Numbered from the stretch's first letter, positions 1 to 6,089 are shown. The stretch is 6,153 nucleotides of DNA from DATNNN01 sp035601815 (GCA_035601815.1 DATNNN010000003.1:1-6153), one strand, 5' to 3'. A program made the numbers and translations. The notes: generated by a model not told the origin, from the sequence alone.

Positions 1-450
1 CCAGACCACTTCGGCGCCGGCGGCAAGCGCGTTCTTGAGCACGAGCACGATCTGCTCGCGGTACTTGGCGGCCCACGCCGGCGTGCCCCACTCGCCGCGG
101 CTGCCGTCGGGATTGATCACCGACTGGCGGTCGTTGAGGCCGAGCGATACCACGAAGACATGCGGCTTGAGGCTGGCACCGAGCCGCCTCGCCTGTTCCG
201 GCCACGAGAATTTATCGGGCCGCGTGAGGCCGGTGGAAATTTTTGCCTCGCGCTTGAGGTCGAGCTCTTCGCGCAGACAAGCGTCGCGAATGGTCAGCCG
301 CAGGAAACCGTTCCACAGCCCGTCGGCCATGGAGTCGCCGATGAAGGCGATGCGCTTCGGCTCGGCGAAGGCGTTGCTCGTGGCGGCGAGCAGGAGGAGT
401 GCGGCCGCCAGCGCGCGGCCCGCGCGGGAAAGGCCTCGCTTGCCCCCCAT
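1..450 (-). CDS. DUF459/SGNH-family exported hydrolase (partial, 3' end outside window)
   Basis: Translating the minus strand from the ATG at 450-448 gives 150 residues, open to the left window edge. Residues 1-29 look like a signal peptide: basic MGGKRGLSRAGR, then hydrophobic ALAAALLLLAA, with likely cleavage after AFA. A mature SGNH fold follows. Block I is FIGDSMADGLW with nucleophile Ser40, and ISTGLTRPDKFSWP (71-84) is typical of DUF459. Block III is GLND (104-107), followed by RQS. The catalytic Asp-His pair would lie beyond the window. SGNH proteins are esterases or acyl-transfer enzymes, and some act on O-acetyl groups of cell-surface sugars; the substrate here is not known. The gene begins 9 bases after the stop of another SGNH gene. 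Its ribosome-binding site is weak (nothing clear in the 20 bases upstream), so translational coupling is plausible. Family assignment is firm; function is inferred. Confidence 0.88.
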   Translation of the reverse strand, partial: MGGKRGLSRAGRALAAALLLLAATSNAFAEPKRIAFIGDSMADGLWNGFLRLTIRDACLREELDLKREAKISTGLTRPDKFSWPEQARRLGASLKPHVFVVSLGLNDRQSVINPDGSRGEWGTPAWAAKYREQIVLVLKNALAAGAEVVW

Positions 451-459
451 GTCAGCGCT

Positions 460-1251
460 CTAGCGCGGCGAACGGAGAATGCTGCCGGGATGGAACCAGT
501 TGAGCGCCCCTGCCCCGATCCATTCAACGGCAAGCGGCTCGGCCGGCGCTTCGACGGGCGCGATCGGCAAGACGGCGGCTGCCGCCGCCACCGGCTTCTG
601 CATCGCGGCGACCCGCAACGGCGAAGGCACAGGCATGGGCACGGCCGCTAGCGGCGGGTTGTCGACCACGACGCGCGCTACCGGCGCGACCGGCAGCGCC
701 AGCGGACTTTCGACCGAGGCGACACGCACGGCAGCCGCGCTCTGCGCCTTCGCCCACATGTAGCTATAGCCCTTCATGGTCATGTGGATGCCGTCGCGGG
801 CGTGCAGCTCGTTCGAGCAGATTTGCGCGTCGCGCATGGAAACGTAAGTGACTTTGGCCGCGGCCAGACGCTCGCGCAACATGAGATCGAGCTCGCGCGC
901 ATTCTTGTCCCACGCCTTGTTGACGCACGGCGGCCCGATCCACACGAGTTTCACGCGCGCCCGCTCGGCGGCGGCGATCACCGCGTCGATGCTTTTCTCG
1001 AGGCCCTTCACGGAGCCGACCGCGTCGTTGGTGCCGAGCGACATGTAGGCGACGGTGCCGGGCGCGAGCTTCTTGATCTGCTCGATGACGCGCGGGCCGC
1101 GGATGCTGACGCCGTTAGCGGCAAATCCCTTGAGGCCGGAGGCCATGGAGACGCCGACGCCGAGGCTGTCGCCGATGACGGCTGGACTCGCCGCGGCAGC
1201 CGCCGGGACGGCAAGAACGGAGATGGCGAAAATTGCCGGGCGGAGGTGCAT
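460..1251 (-). CDS. Exported SGNH (GDSL-like) hydrolase with Ala/Pro-rich C-terminal tail
   Basis: The protein has 263 residues. Residues 1-21 are a signal peptide (MHLRPAIFAISVLAVPAAAAA), so the mature protein is probably periplasmic or exported. The SGNH blocks are complete: GDSLG with nucleophile Ser29 (block I), a Gly in IRGPRV (about 52, possible block II), GTND at 73-76 (block III, oxyanion Asn75), and DGIH at 153-156 giving the Asp153/His156 pair (block V). The catalytic domain ends near residue 175. It is followed by a low-complexity Ala/Pro/Val tail of about 70 residues, then a non-repetitive end (GALNWFHPGSILR) that may be a docking or anchoring segment. An esterase acting on acylated surface sugars or peptidoglycan is plausible, but the substrate is unknown. 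It is the first gene of a two-gene minus-strand operon with the DUF459 gene. The start is chosen because it directly precedes the signal peptide; no strong Shine-Dalgarno is visible. Confidence 0.88.
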   Translation of the reverse strand: MHLRPAIFAISVLAVPAAAAASPAVIGDSLGVGVSMASGLKGFAANGVSIRGPRVIEQIKKLAPGTVAYMSLGTNDAVGSVKGLEKSIDAVIAAAERARVKLVWIGPPCVNKAWDKNARELDLMLRERLAAAKVTYVSMRDAQICSNELHARDGIHMTMKGYSYMWAKAQSAAAVRVASVESPLALPVAPVARVVVDNPPLAAVPMPVPSPLRVAAMQKPVAAAAAVLPIAPVEAPAEPLAVEWIGAGALNWFHPGSILRSPR

Positions 1252-1285
1252 AGGCGGCTACGCTCGAATGTACACGGGTTTCGCG

Positions 1286-1300
1286 GCAACGAAGGGTTAA
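1286..1300 (-). promoter_or_regulatory. Degenerate TTAA-N7 (CtrA-like) motif upstream of the SGNH operon
   Basis: On the minus strand this reads TTAA, CCCTTCG, TTGC: one perfect TTAA half-site and a degraded second half at the 7-base spacing of the CtrA consensus TTAA-N7-TTAA. On the plus strand, 1288-1304 matches 15 of 17 bases of 2649-2665, the perfect box between the deacetylase and GNAT genes. It lies 34 bases before the SGNH start codon and overlaps the last base of the proposed -10. Binding is not proven. Confidence 0.3.
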
Positions 1301-1328
1301 GCATAAAGAATGCCACGTTAAAGAACAA
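1300..1328 (-). promoter_or_regulatory. Possible sigma70-type promoter of the SGNH operon
   Basis: Read on the minus strand, TTGTTC (1328-1323) and TATGCT (1305-1300) are separated by exactly 17 bases. They match the -35 and -10 consensus only moderately (3/6 and 4/6). Transcription would start about 40 bases before the ATG at 1251. This is one of the few AT-richer patches in the window, which supports a promoter somewhere here, but these exact hexamers are uncertain. Confidence 0.3.
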
Positions 1329-1342
1329 TTGAGCGCGCTGTC

Positions 1343-1376
1343 ATTCCGGGGCGGCGCGAAGCGTCGAGCCCGGAAT
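1343..1376. repeat. REP-like palindromic element
   Basis: Perfect 8-base arms, ATTCCGGG (1343-1350) and CCCGGAAT (1369-1376), enclose a second stem. CGGCGC (1352-1357) pairs with GCGTCG (1361-1366), with one G-U pair and a GAA loop; a single G faces AG as a small internal loop. The sequence and its flank (GGAATCCATAG) resemble a palindromic repeat I recall as scattered through intergenic regions of Bradyrhizobium, Rhodopseudomonas and relatives. There is only one copy in this window, so the repeat status rests on that recollection. It may act as a transcript-stabilising hairpin or may be an inert repeat. Confidence 0.65.
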
Positions 1377-1414
1377 CCATAGTCTCTGCGTCGAATTGGC
1401 ACCGCGCTCCATCC

Positions 1415-1434
1415 CCCCTTCTTATCCGAAGGGG
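1415..1434. terminator. GC-rich hairpin, possible weak terminator or processing site
   Basis: CCCCTTC (1415-1421) and GAAGGGG (1428-1434) form a perfect 7-base stem with a 6-base loop. It sits about 65 bases past the stop of the deacetylase gene on the minus strand. No T-run follows on either strand, so it is not a classical intrinsic terminator. It may protect a transcript 3' end or be unrelated. Confidence 0.25.
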
Positions 1435-1498
1435 CCGACCGGAACACCCCTCGGGGCGAAATGCCGTCCGCGAAAAGGAGACGACTGCCTTGAGCGAC

Positions 1499-2557
1499 TC
1501 AAGCCGCGTTCAGCCGCCGGAACCTGCTGGTCAACGCGAACGGCGCGCCGGAGAGCAGCACGTCGACGAAGCGCAGCGCCTGGAAGTTGCCGTTGAGCGA
1601 CACCCGCGGCAGCGCCCTCAGATGCTCGCGATGCCCGGGGAACAACACCCCCGGCCGCGTCGTCACCGCCGTCTTGAAGCCGAGCTCGGCGGCGAGCCTG
1701 AACTCGCGCCGGCCGGCCGAGGTCGGATCGCCCACCGGGAACGCGAAATGCTGCGGCCGCTTGCCGAGCGCGGCCTCGATCACGTCGGCGGAAAGCTTCA
1801 TCTCGCCGCGCGCCGCCTCTTCCGCCCAACGCCGCAGCATGACGTGGTTCACCGTATGCGCGCCCACCGTCACCAGCGGATCGGCGGCAAACCGCGCGAT
1901 CTCCGGCCAGTCCATGCACAATTCGCGGCAGGGCGCCGTCGTATCGACGCCGTAGCGAGCGGCAAGATCGCGCACCGCCGCCCGCAGCTCGCGCTCGTCA
2001 TCCAGGCGGCGCAGCCACCAGTAGACCTGGGCATAGGTCTCGCGCTTGCCCGCCGCGTCGGCGCAATCGAAGAAACGCGGCTTGCCGTCCATCTCCACCA
2101 CGAGCCGGCTGTTCTTGGCGATCACCTGCTCGAGCACGATCCACCACAATTCGCCGAGGCGGTCGGGGAAGCTCGTCGCCACGAACAGCGCGAGCGGCAC
2201 CTCGTGGCGCTGCAGGATCGGCCAGGCGTTCTCCAGATTGTCGCGGTAGCCGTCGTCGAAGGTGAAGGCGACGAATCTGCGGCCGAAGTCCTGCTCGGTG
2301 AGCCGGCGATGCACCTCGTCGAGGCTGACGAGATCGATGCCGCGCTTCTTCAGCCGGACGATTACGCGCTCCAGAAACCGCGGCTCCACTTCCAGCAGCC
2401 GGTTCGGCTGGAAGGCGCCCGGGCGCGGCGGCCGCACGTGGTGCAGCGTCAGGATCGCGCCGACGCCGCGGTAGAAGGGGCGCAGCGCGTGATAGGCGCC
2501 GGAGAAATACAGCGTCTCCAGCCCGACGCGATAAACCGTGTTGCGCAAATCAGCCAT
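1499..2557 (-). CDS. Polysaccharide deacetylase, NodB/CE4 family
   Basis: The protein has 352 residues. CE4 motifs are clear: TFDDGY at 99-104 (motif 1, with base and metal-ligand aspartates D101/D102), HTVNH at 234-238 (motif 2, metal-binding H234 and H238), and FAFPVG at 271-276 (motif 3, a variant of the usual aromatic-Pro-x-Gly). CE4 enzymes remove N- or O-acetyl groups from polysaccharides using a divalent metal. About 130 residues separate motifs 1 and 2 and include a Trp-rich stretch (ELWWIVLEQV, YAQVYWWLRRL), as in rhizobial exopolysaccharide deacetylase-like proteins. There is no signal peptide, so it probably acts in the cytoplasm, perhaps on lipid-linked intermediates (inferred). 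The ATG at 2557 is preferred because MADLRNTVYRVGLETLYF begins family-like sequence. An in-frame extension to 2830 would run antisense through the GNAT start and reads as low-complexity Ser/Arg/Ala. It is transcribed divergently from the GNAT gene. Confidence 0.92.
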   Translation of the reverse strand: MADLRNTVYRVGLETLYFSGAYHALRPFYRGVGAILTLHHVRPPRPGAFQPNRLLEVEPRFLERVIVRLKKRGIDLVSLDEVHRRLTEQDFGRRFVAFTFDDGYRDNLENAWPILQRHEVPLALFVATSFPDRLGELWWIVLEQVIAKNSRLVVEMDGKPRFFDCADAAGKRETYAQVYWWLRRLDDERELRAAVRDLAARYGVDTTAPCRELCMDWPEIARFAADPLVTVGAHTVNHVMLRRWAEEAARGEMKLSADVIEAALGKRPQHFAFPVGDPTSAGRREFRLAAELGFKTAVTTRPGVLFPGHREHLRALPRVSLNGNFQALRFVDVLLSGAPFALTSRFRRLNAA

Positions 2558-2663
2558 GACCCCGCCGTGCCCCGATACTGCGCGATCCTGCCAACGGAAT
2601 GTTGAGGAAGTTTTGCAAGTTTGCGGCGGGGCGGCAGACCGCGGCCTTAACGAAGCATTAAGC
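2558..2663. promoter_or_regulatory. Divergent control region between deacetylase and GNAT genes
   Basis: These 106 bases lie between the two divergent start codons and must hold the promoters for both genes unless transcripts start inside coding sequence. They contain an AT-richer patch (2598-2624), a self-complementary TTGCAA at 2613-2618, and the TTAA-N7-TTAA box at 2647-2661. I found no convincing -35/-10 pair on either strand. If the GNAT gene really starts at 2730, the region extends to 2729. Confidence 0.55.
2647..2661. promoter_or_regulatory. TTAA-N7-TTAA box, candidate CtrA-type binding site
   Basis: The plus strand reads TTAA CGAAGCA TTAA, flanked by C and G so that CTTAA/TTAAG is palindromic. 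Spacing and half-sites match the core of the alphaproteobacterial CtrA consensus (TTAA-N7-TTAA, often followed by C). It lies 89 bases before the deacetylase start. It ends 2 bases before the ATG at 2664 but 68 bases before the alternative ATG at 2730, a more usual distance for a regulator of the GNAT gene. It is the only exact TTAA-N7-TTAA I see in the window. Regulation by CtrA is inferred. Confidence 0.45.
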
Positions 2664-3875
2664 ATGATCGGGAAGGCGGGCGTAATCGAGCTCGATGGAC
2701 GCCCCTGGCGCGCGAGCGAAAGCACGCCCATGGCCCGCCCGCGCGCGGCGCTCGCCCGCGTCGAAATCATCACCGATCTTGCCGCCGCCGAGGCGCCGTG
2801 GCGGGCGCTCGAGCGCGACGGCGCACTCACCCCCTACCAGCACTTCGACTGGATCTCCGCCTGGCAGCGCCATGTGGGCGCAGCCAGGGGCATCACACCT
2901 CTGATCGTCCTCGGGGTCAGTGAGACCGGCGAGCCCCTCTTCCTCCTCCCGCTCGGCAAATGGCGGGTCGGCCCGATCACGGTAGCGGGCTTCCTCGGCG
3001 GCAAGCACGCCAACTTCAATTTCGGCCCCTGGCGGCGCGACGGCGCCCCGGCCGGCGCGCTCGAGACGGTGCTTGCCCGGCTCAAGGCCGCGGCGCCCGA
3101 GATCGACGTGCTCGCGCTCCTCAACCAGCCCGAGCACTGGGAGGGCCTCTTCAATCCGTTTGCGACATTCCGCGGCCAGCCGTCGCCGAGCTTCGGCTAT
3201 CGCTTCACGCTCGGCGGCCGGTCCTACGTGGAGATCGTGGCGAGCCAGCTCGGTCGCGATTCGCGCCGCACGCTGCGCAAGAAGGAAACCCGGCTGAAGC
3301 AGCTTCCGGGCTACCGCTACGCCCGCGCCCGCACCCGGGCGGAGGTCGACCGCTATTTCCACGCGTTCTTCGCCCAGAAGGCCGGCCGCCTGGCCGAGCA
3401 AGGCATCGACAACTCGCTCGGCAGCCCCGACGTGAAAAGTTTCCTGCGCGAGGCCTGCCACCACGGCCTCGCGCACGGCCATCCGACCATCGAGCTGCAC
3501 GCGCTGGAATCCGACGACGAGGTGCTCGCCGTGTTCGGCTGCATCAATGACGGGCGCCGCTTCTGCTCCATGTTCAATTCCTACACCCTCGGCGAGCACG
3601 CGCGGCAGAGCCCCGGGCTCATCTTGATGCTGCACGTGATCAAAGACTGCACCGAGCGCGGCGCCGCGATCTTCGATCTCGGCGTCGGCGAGGCCCGCTA
3701 CAAGACGCACTTCTGCGACGAGCCGGAGCCGCTGTTCGATCTGTTCCTAGCCATGAGCGTGCCGGGCCGCCTGGTCGCGCCGGCGCTCATGCTCGCCGGC
3801 CGCCTCAAGCGCTGGGCCAAGCGCACGCCGCTTCTCATGCGGCTTGCGGCCCGGCTGCGGCGGATCGCCCGCTGA
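2664..3875 (+). CDS. GNAT-family acyltransferase, CelD/BcsL type (BioF2-like domain)
   Basis: The protein has 403 residues from the ATG at 2664. It resembles the CelD/BcsL proteins found in cellulose and exopolysaccharide loci, which carry a GNAT-like (Acetyltransf_6) domain. Typical N-terminal features are LTPYQHFDWISAWQRHVG (55-72) and a strand-rich segment PLFLLPLGKWRVGPITVAGF (91-110), followed by NFNFGPW. The GNAT core spans roughly 195-350. It opens with a basic helix (GRDSRRTLRKKETRL, 197-211), includes FHAFFAQKAGRL, and ends with FDLGVGEARYKTHFCDEPEPLFDL, a family hallmark. It probably transfers an acyl group from acyl-CoA to a sugar or amino-sugar in the cytoplasm; donor and acceptor are unknown. 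There is no signal peptide. Its C-terminus is strongly basic, perhaps membrane-associated. The start is uncertain: the ATG at 2730 (MARPRAALARVEI) is an alternative, and one at 2538 is unlikely because it overlaps the divergent gene. Its TGA directly abuts the TGA of the convergent Wzz gene. Confidence 0.85.
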   Translation: MIGKAGVIELDGRPWRASESTPMARPRAALARVEIITDLAAAEAPWRALERDGALTPYQHFDWISAWQRHVGAARGITPLIVLGVSETGEPLFLLPLGKWRVGPITVAGFLGGKHANFNFGPWRRDGAPAGALETVLARLKAAAPEIDVLALLNQPEHWEGLFNPFATFRGQPSPSFGYRFTLGGRSYVEIVASQLGRDSRRTLRKKETRLKQLPGYRYARARTRAEVDRYFHAFFAQKAGRLAEQGIDNSLGSPDVKSFLREACHHGLAHGHPTIELHALESDDEVLAVFGCINDGRRFCSMFNSYTLGEHARQSPGLILMLHVIKDCTERGAAIFDLGVGEARYKTHFCDEPEPLFDLFLAMSVPGRLVAPALMLAGRLKRWAKRTPLLMRLAARLRRIAR

Positions 3876-6080
3876 TCAGGCCACGGGCAAGGATTGCTCG
3901 AGATCGGCCGGGTCGAACAGCACCACGTTCTGGAAGCCGCGCGCGGCGAGATCGCTCACCGCCGCGTCGTCGCCCGGGGAAGTGACGAGCACCGTCATGC
4001 GCGCGAACTGCGCTAGGCGCTCGGCGCCGGTGACGCCTGCCAGCGCCGGCGTTGCCACGATGACATGGTCGTAGGTGCGCGCCAGCGCCCCGATCAAGAT
4101 CGCCAACCGCGGCTGGGCGAGAAGTGCGGCGATGCCGCCCGCCCCTCGTCCGGCGCCGATCACGTGCACGCGCCCGCTCGGGTCGCGGCGGATCACCTCG
4201 GCGAACGACGCCCGGCCGGCGAAGAGATCGAACGCACCGGGTGCGTCGGCATCAGCGGCGAGCGTGGTATTGCCTTCGTCGTCGAGGCTGACGAGCACGG
4301 TGTTGGCGCGGCCGTCGGCGAGCGTTTGCGCGAGCGCGCTTGCGACCCGCGGCGCGCCGTTGCCGGCACTTGCCGGGGTCACCACCACGCTGCCCTGGCC
4401 GAGGCGGCGCACCTGGTCGGCGAGCAACTCGAGCGGCGGCACTGGCGGCGGCTGGGGAACCGGCGGCTCCGGCTCCACGGCAACCTCGATGATCGGGGCG
4501 ACCGCCTCGTCTGCGACGGGTGGCGGCGGTTCGGCGGGTGGCGGGTCGGACGGCGGCGGAGCCTTTGCCACCTCGCGGGCGCGCATCCAGGGGGGAAGCT
4601 TCGCCTCCCCGTTGGATACAGGCGCGGGCCGTGGCGCCATCGCGGCGGCCGCGACATAACCCCGCTGATAGATGTCGCCGCCCAACAGCTCGCCGGTGGC
4701 GATGAACGCCATGACCAGCAGGAGCGTGGCCAGCGTCGCCACCAGCACGATCGGAAGCTTCTTCGGGAAATACGGCGTCGCCGATGCCACCGCGCGCGAG
4801 ATGACGCGCGCGTCGGGCGGCACCGCGTCGGGCGACTCGCGCGCGCTCACATCGCGATAGCGCGCCAGATACGATTCGAGGAGATCGCGTTGCGCCTTCG
4901 CCTCGCGCTCGAGCGCGCGCAGCTGCACGTCCTCGCCGGTCGAGGACAGTCGCTTGAGCTGGTCGAGGGTCACGGTCAGCGTCTCGATGCGGGCGCCGGC
5001 GATGCGCACGTCGTTCTCGAAGGAGCGCGCGAGCTTCTCCGCCTCCAGACGAATCTGCGCCTCGATGTCGGCGATCTGCGCCTTCAGTTCCTTGATGCGC
5101 GGATGCAGCGGCCCGAGAGTCGACGACTGCTCGGCCAGTTGTCCGCGCAGGGTGACGCGCTGCTCGTTCAGCCGGCGGATCAGTTCGGAGCTGGTGACGT
5201 CGGTCGCGTCCACCACCCGCCCGGAGCGCAACAGCTCGCGGATCGTGCGCGCCTTGGATTCGAGATCCGCCTTTTGCGAGCGCGCCAGCCCGAGCTGCGA
5301 ATTGAGCTCGCCCAGCCCCTGGGCGTTCAGCGTGTTGTTGTTCGGCCCGATGAACAGATTGGAGCGCGCGCGGAACTCCTCGACCCGCGCCTCGGCTTCG
5401 GCGACCTTGCCGCGCATGCGGTCGATCTCGCTCGCGAGCCACTGGCCCGCCTGACGCATGGCCTCGCGCTTGGCCTGCTGCTGGAGCGCGAGATATTCCT
5501 CGGCGATCTTGTTGGCGATGGCGGCGGCGAGATCGGGATCCTGCGACTGGAACTCGATCACGATGACGCGCGATTTCTCGATCGGATAGACGTTCAGCCG
5601 TTCGTAGTAGCGCTCGAGCACTCGCTCCTCGGCAGACAGGCGCGAAAGGTCGCGGCCGAGGCCGACGAACGAAAGCGGCCCGTAAAACAACGACCATCCC
5701 ACGGCGGGTTCGAACTCGGACCGCTCCGCAAGCTTGAGATCGCGCACCACCTTGCGCGCGAGATCGCGCGACTGCACGAGCTGCACCTGGCTCTGCACCG
5801 CCTGCTCGTCGATGGGCGTGCGGTCGCGGTCGACCACGCGCTCGCCGTCCGGCCGGTTGTAGGCCGTCTCGCGGCTTTCGATGAGGATGCGCGTCTCGGA
5901 CTTGTAGCGTGGCGTCACCAGATTGACGGCGACGAAACTTACGAACGCGGCGACGAGCGTCGGGACGACGATCCAGCGCCGCTTGCGCCAGATGGCGCGG
6001 CCGAGCGCGGCAAGATCGAGCGCGCCCTCGCCCGTCTCCGCAGGAATTTCGGCGCCCGCATAGGCACCTTCGCGCGACAT
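3876..6080 (-). CDS. GumC/ExoP-type polysaccharide chain-length/export protein with degenerate tyrosine-kinase domain
   Basis: The protein has 734 residues and probably sits in the inner membrane, controlling length and export of an extracellular polysaccharide. In order: a cytoplasmic N-terminus; Wzz domain with TM1 at about 37-55 then TPRYKSETRILIE; a periplasmic coiled-coil region (about 195-410) with the GNVR-like LRALEREAKAQRDLLESYL (387-405); a Pro-containing segment PYFPKKLP before TM2 (about 443-463); a Pro-rich linker (483-549); and a C-terminal Rossmann-like domain (550-734). That domain follows the BY-kinase layout. However, Walker A reads GNGAPR where GEGKST is expected, Walker A' reads VLVSLDD for VLLIDAD, and Walker B ends YDHVIVAT for YDVVIIDT. 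There is no C-terminal Tyr cluster. It is therefore probably catalytically dead. The ATG at 6080 is chosen because GGAG lies 9 bases upstream; a TTG at 6113 would add 11 residues but lacks such support. Confidence 0.92.
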   Translation of the reverse strand: MSREGAYAGAEIPAETGEGALDLAALGRAIWRKRRWIVVPTLVAAFVSFVAVNLVTPRYKSETRILIESRETAYNRPDGERVVDRDRTPIDEQAVQSQVQLVQSRDLARKVVRDLKLAERSEFEPAVGWSLFYGPLSFVGLGRDLSRLSAEERVLERYYERLNVYPIEKSRVIVIEFQSQDPDLAAAIANKIAEEYLALQQQAKREAMRQAGQWLASEIDRMRGKVAEAEARVEEFRARSNLFIGPNNNTLNAQGLGELNSQLGLARSQKADLESKARTIRELLRSGRVVDATDVTSSELIRRLNEQRVTLRGQLAEQSSTLGPLHPRIKELKAQIADIEAQIRLEAEKLARSFENDVRIAGARIETLTVTLDQLKRLSSTGEDVQLRALEREAKAQRDLLESYLARYRDVSARESPDAVPPDARVISRAVASATPYFPKKLPIVLVATLATLLLVMAFIATGELLGGDIYQRGYVAAAAMAPRPAPVSNGEAKLPPWMRAREVAKAPPPSDPPPAEPPPPVADEAVAPIIEVAVEPEPPVPQPPPVPPLELLADQVRRLGQGSVVVTPASAGNGAPRVASALAQTLADGRANTVLVSLDDEGNTTLAADADAPGAFDLFAGRASFAEVIRRDPSGRVHVIGAGRGAGGIAALLAQPRLAILIGALARTYDHVIVATPALAGVTGAERLAQFARMTVLVTSPGDDAAVSDLAARGFQNVVLFDPADLEQSLPVA
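3879..4433 (-). other. Degenerate BY-kinase (CpsD/ExoP C-terminal-like) domain of the Wzz protein
   Basis: This covers residues 550-734. The order of hydrophobic strands and loops follows the P-loop BY-kinase fold: SVVVTPASAGNG, then ALAQTLADG, TVLVSLDDEG, VHVIGAG, YDHVIVATPAL, MTVLVTSPGD. Substitutions fall exactly on the catalytic positions: Walker A Lys to Ala576, Ser to Pro577 and Thr to Arg578, and Walker B Asp to Ala676. The frame is intact and the hydrophobic core is kept. This suggests a retained structural or protein-contact role rather than decay. Confidence 0.7.
4434..4634 (-). other. Pro-rich linker encoded within the Wzz protein
   Basis: Residues 483-549 are dominated by Pro, Ala, Glu and Val, with runs such as APPPSDPPPAEPPPP and PEPPVPQPPPVPP. 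The segment follows the second membrane segment and precedes the kinase-like domain, so it would lie in the cytoplasm as a flexible or extended tether. The DNA is correspondingly low-complexity (GGCGG-type tracts on the plus strand). Confidence 0.75.
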
Positions 6081-6089
6081 GCCCCAGCA

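Noticed and set aside
1115..1447. A possible small minus-strand protein of about 110 residues over the intergenic region
   Set aside because: Part of its translation (DYGFRARRFAPPRNDS) is simply the palindromic repeat read as protein, a common false ORF. It also overlaps the signal peptide region of the SGNH gene.
1489..1503. CTTGAG-CGA-CTCAAG stem-loop over the deacetylase stop codon, as a terminator
   Set aside because: The stem is only 6 bases and the nearest T-run on the minus strand lies 12 bases beyond it, too far for intrinsic termination.
1490..2605. A plus-strand open frame of about 371 codons opening at TTG 1490, with a good AAGGAG 9 bases upstream (1475-1480)
   Set aside because: It runs antisense through the whole deacetylase gene and its product is His/Arg/Ala-rich with no recognisable motif, as expected for a mirror frame in GC-rich DNA. 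The Shine-Dalgarno match is probably chance or a relic.
2558..2830. N-terminal extension of the deacetylase to a start at 2830 (443 residues)
   Set aside because: The extra 91 residues are Ser/Arg/Ala-rich, cross the divergent promoter region and the GNAT start, and lack family similarity.
2658..3710. A 350-codon minus-strand frame opposite the GNAT gene
   Set aside because: It has low-complexity Ala/Gly/Glu/Arg composition and no domain, while the plus strand encodes a recognisable family.
4434..4634. GGCGG-rich tract considered as a tandem DNA repeat
   Set aside because: Unit length is irregular and the tract is explained by Pro codons of the Wzz linker.
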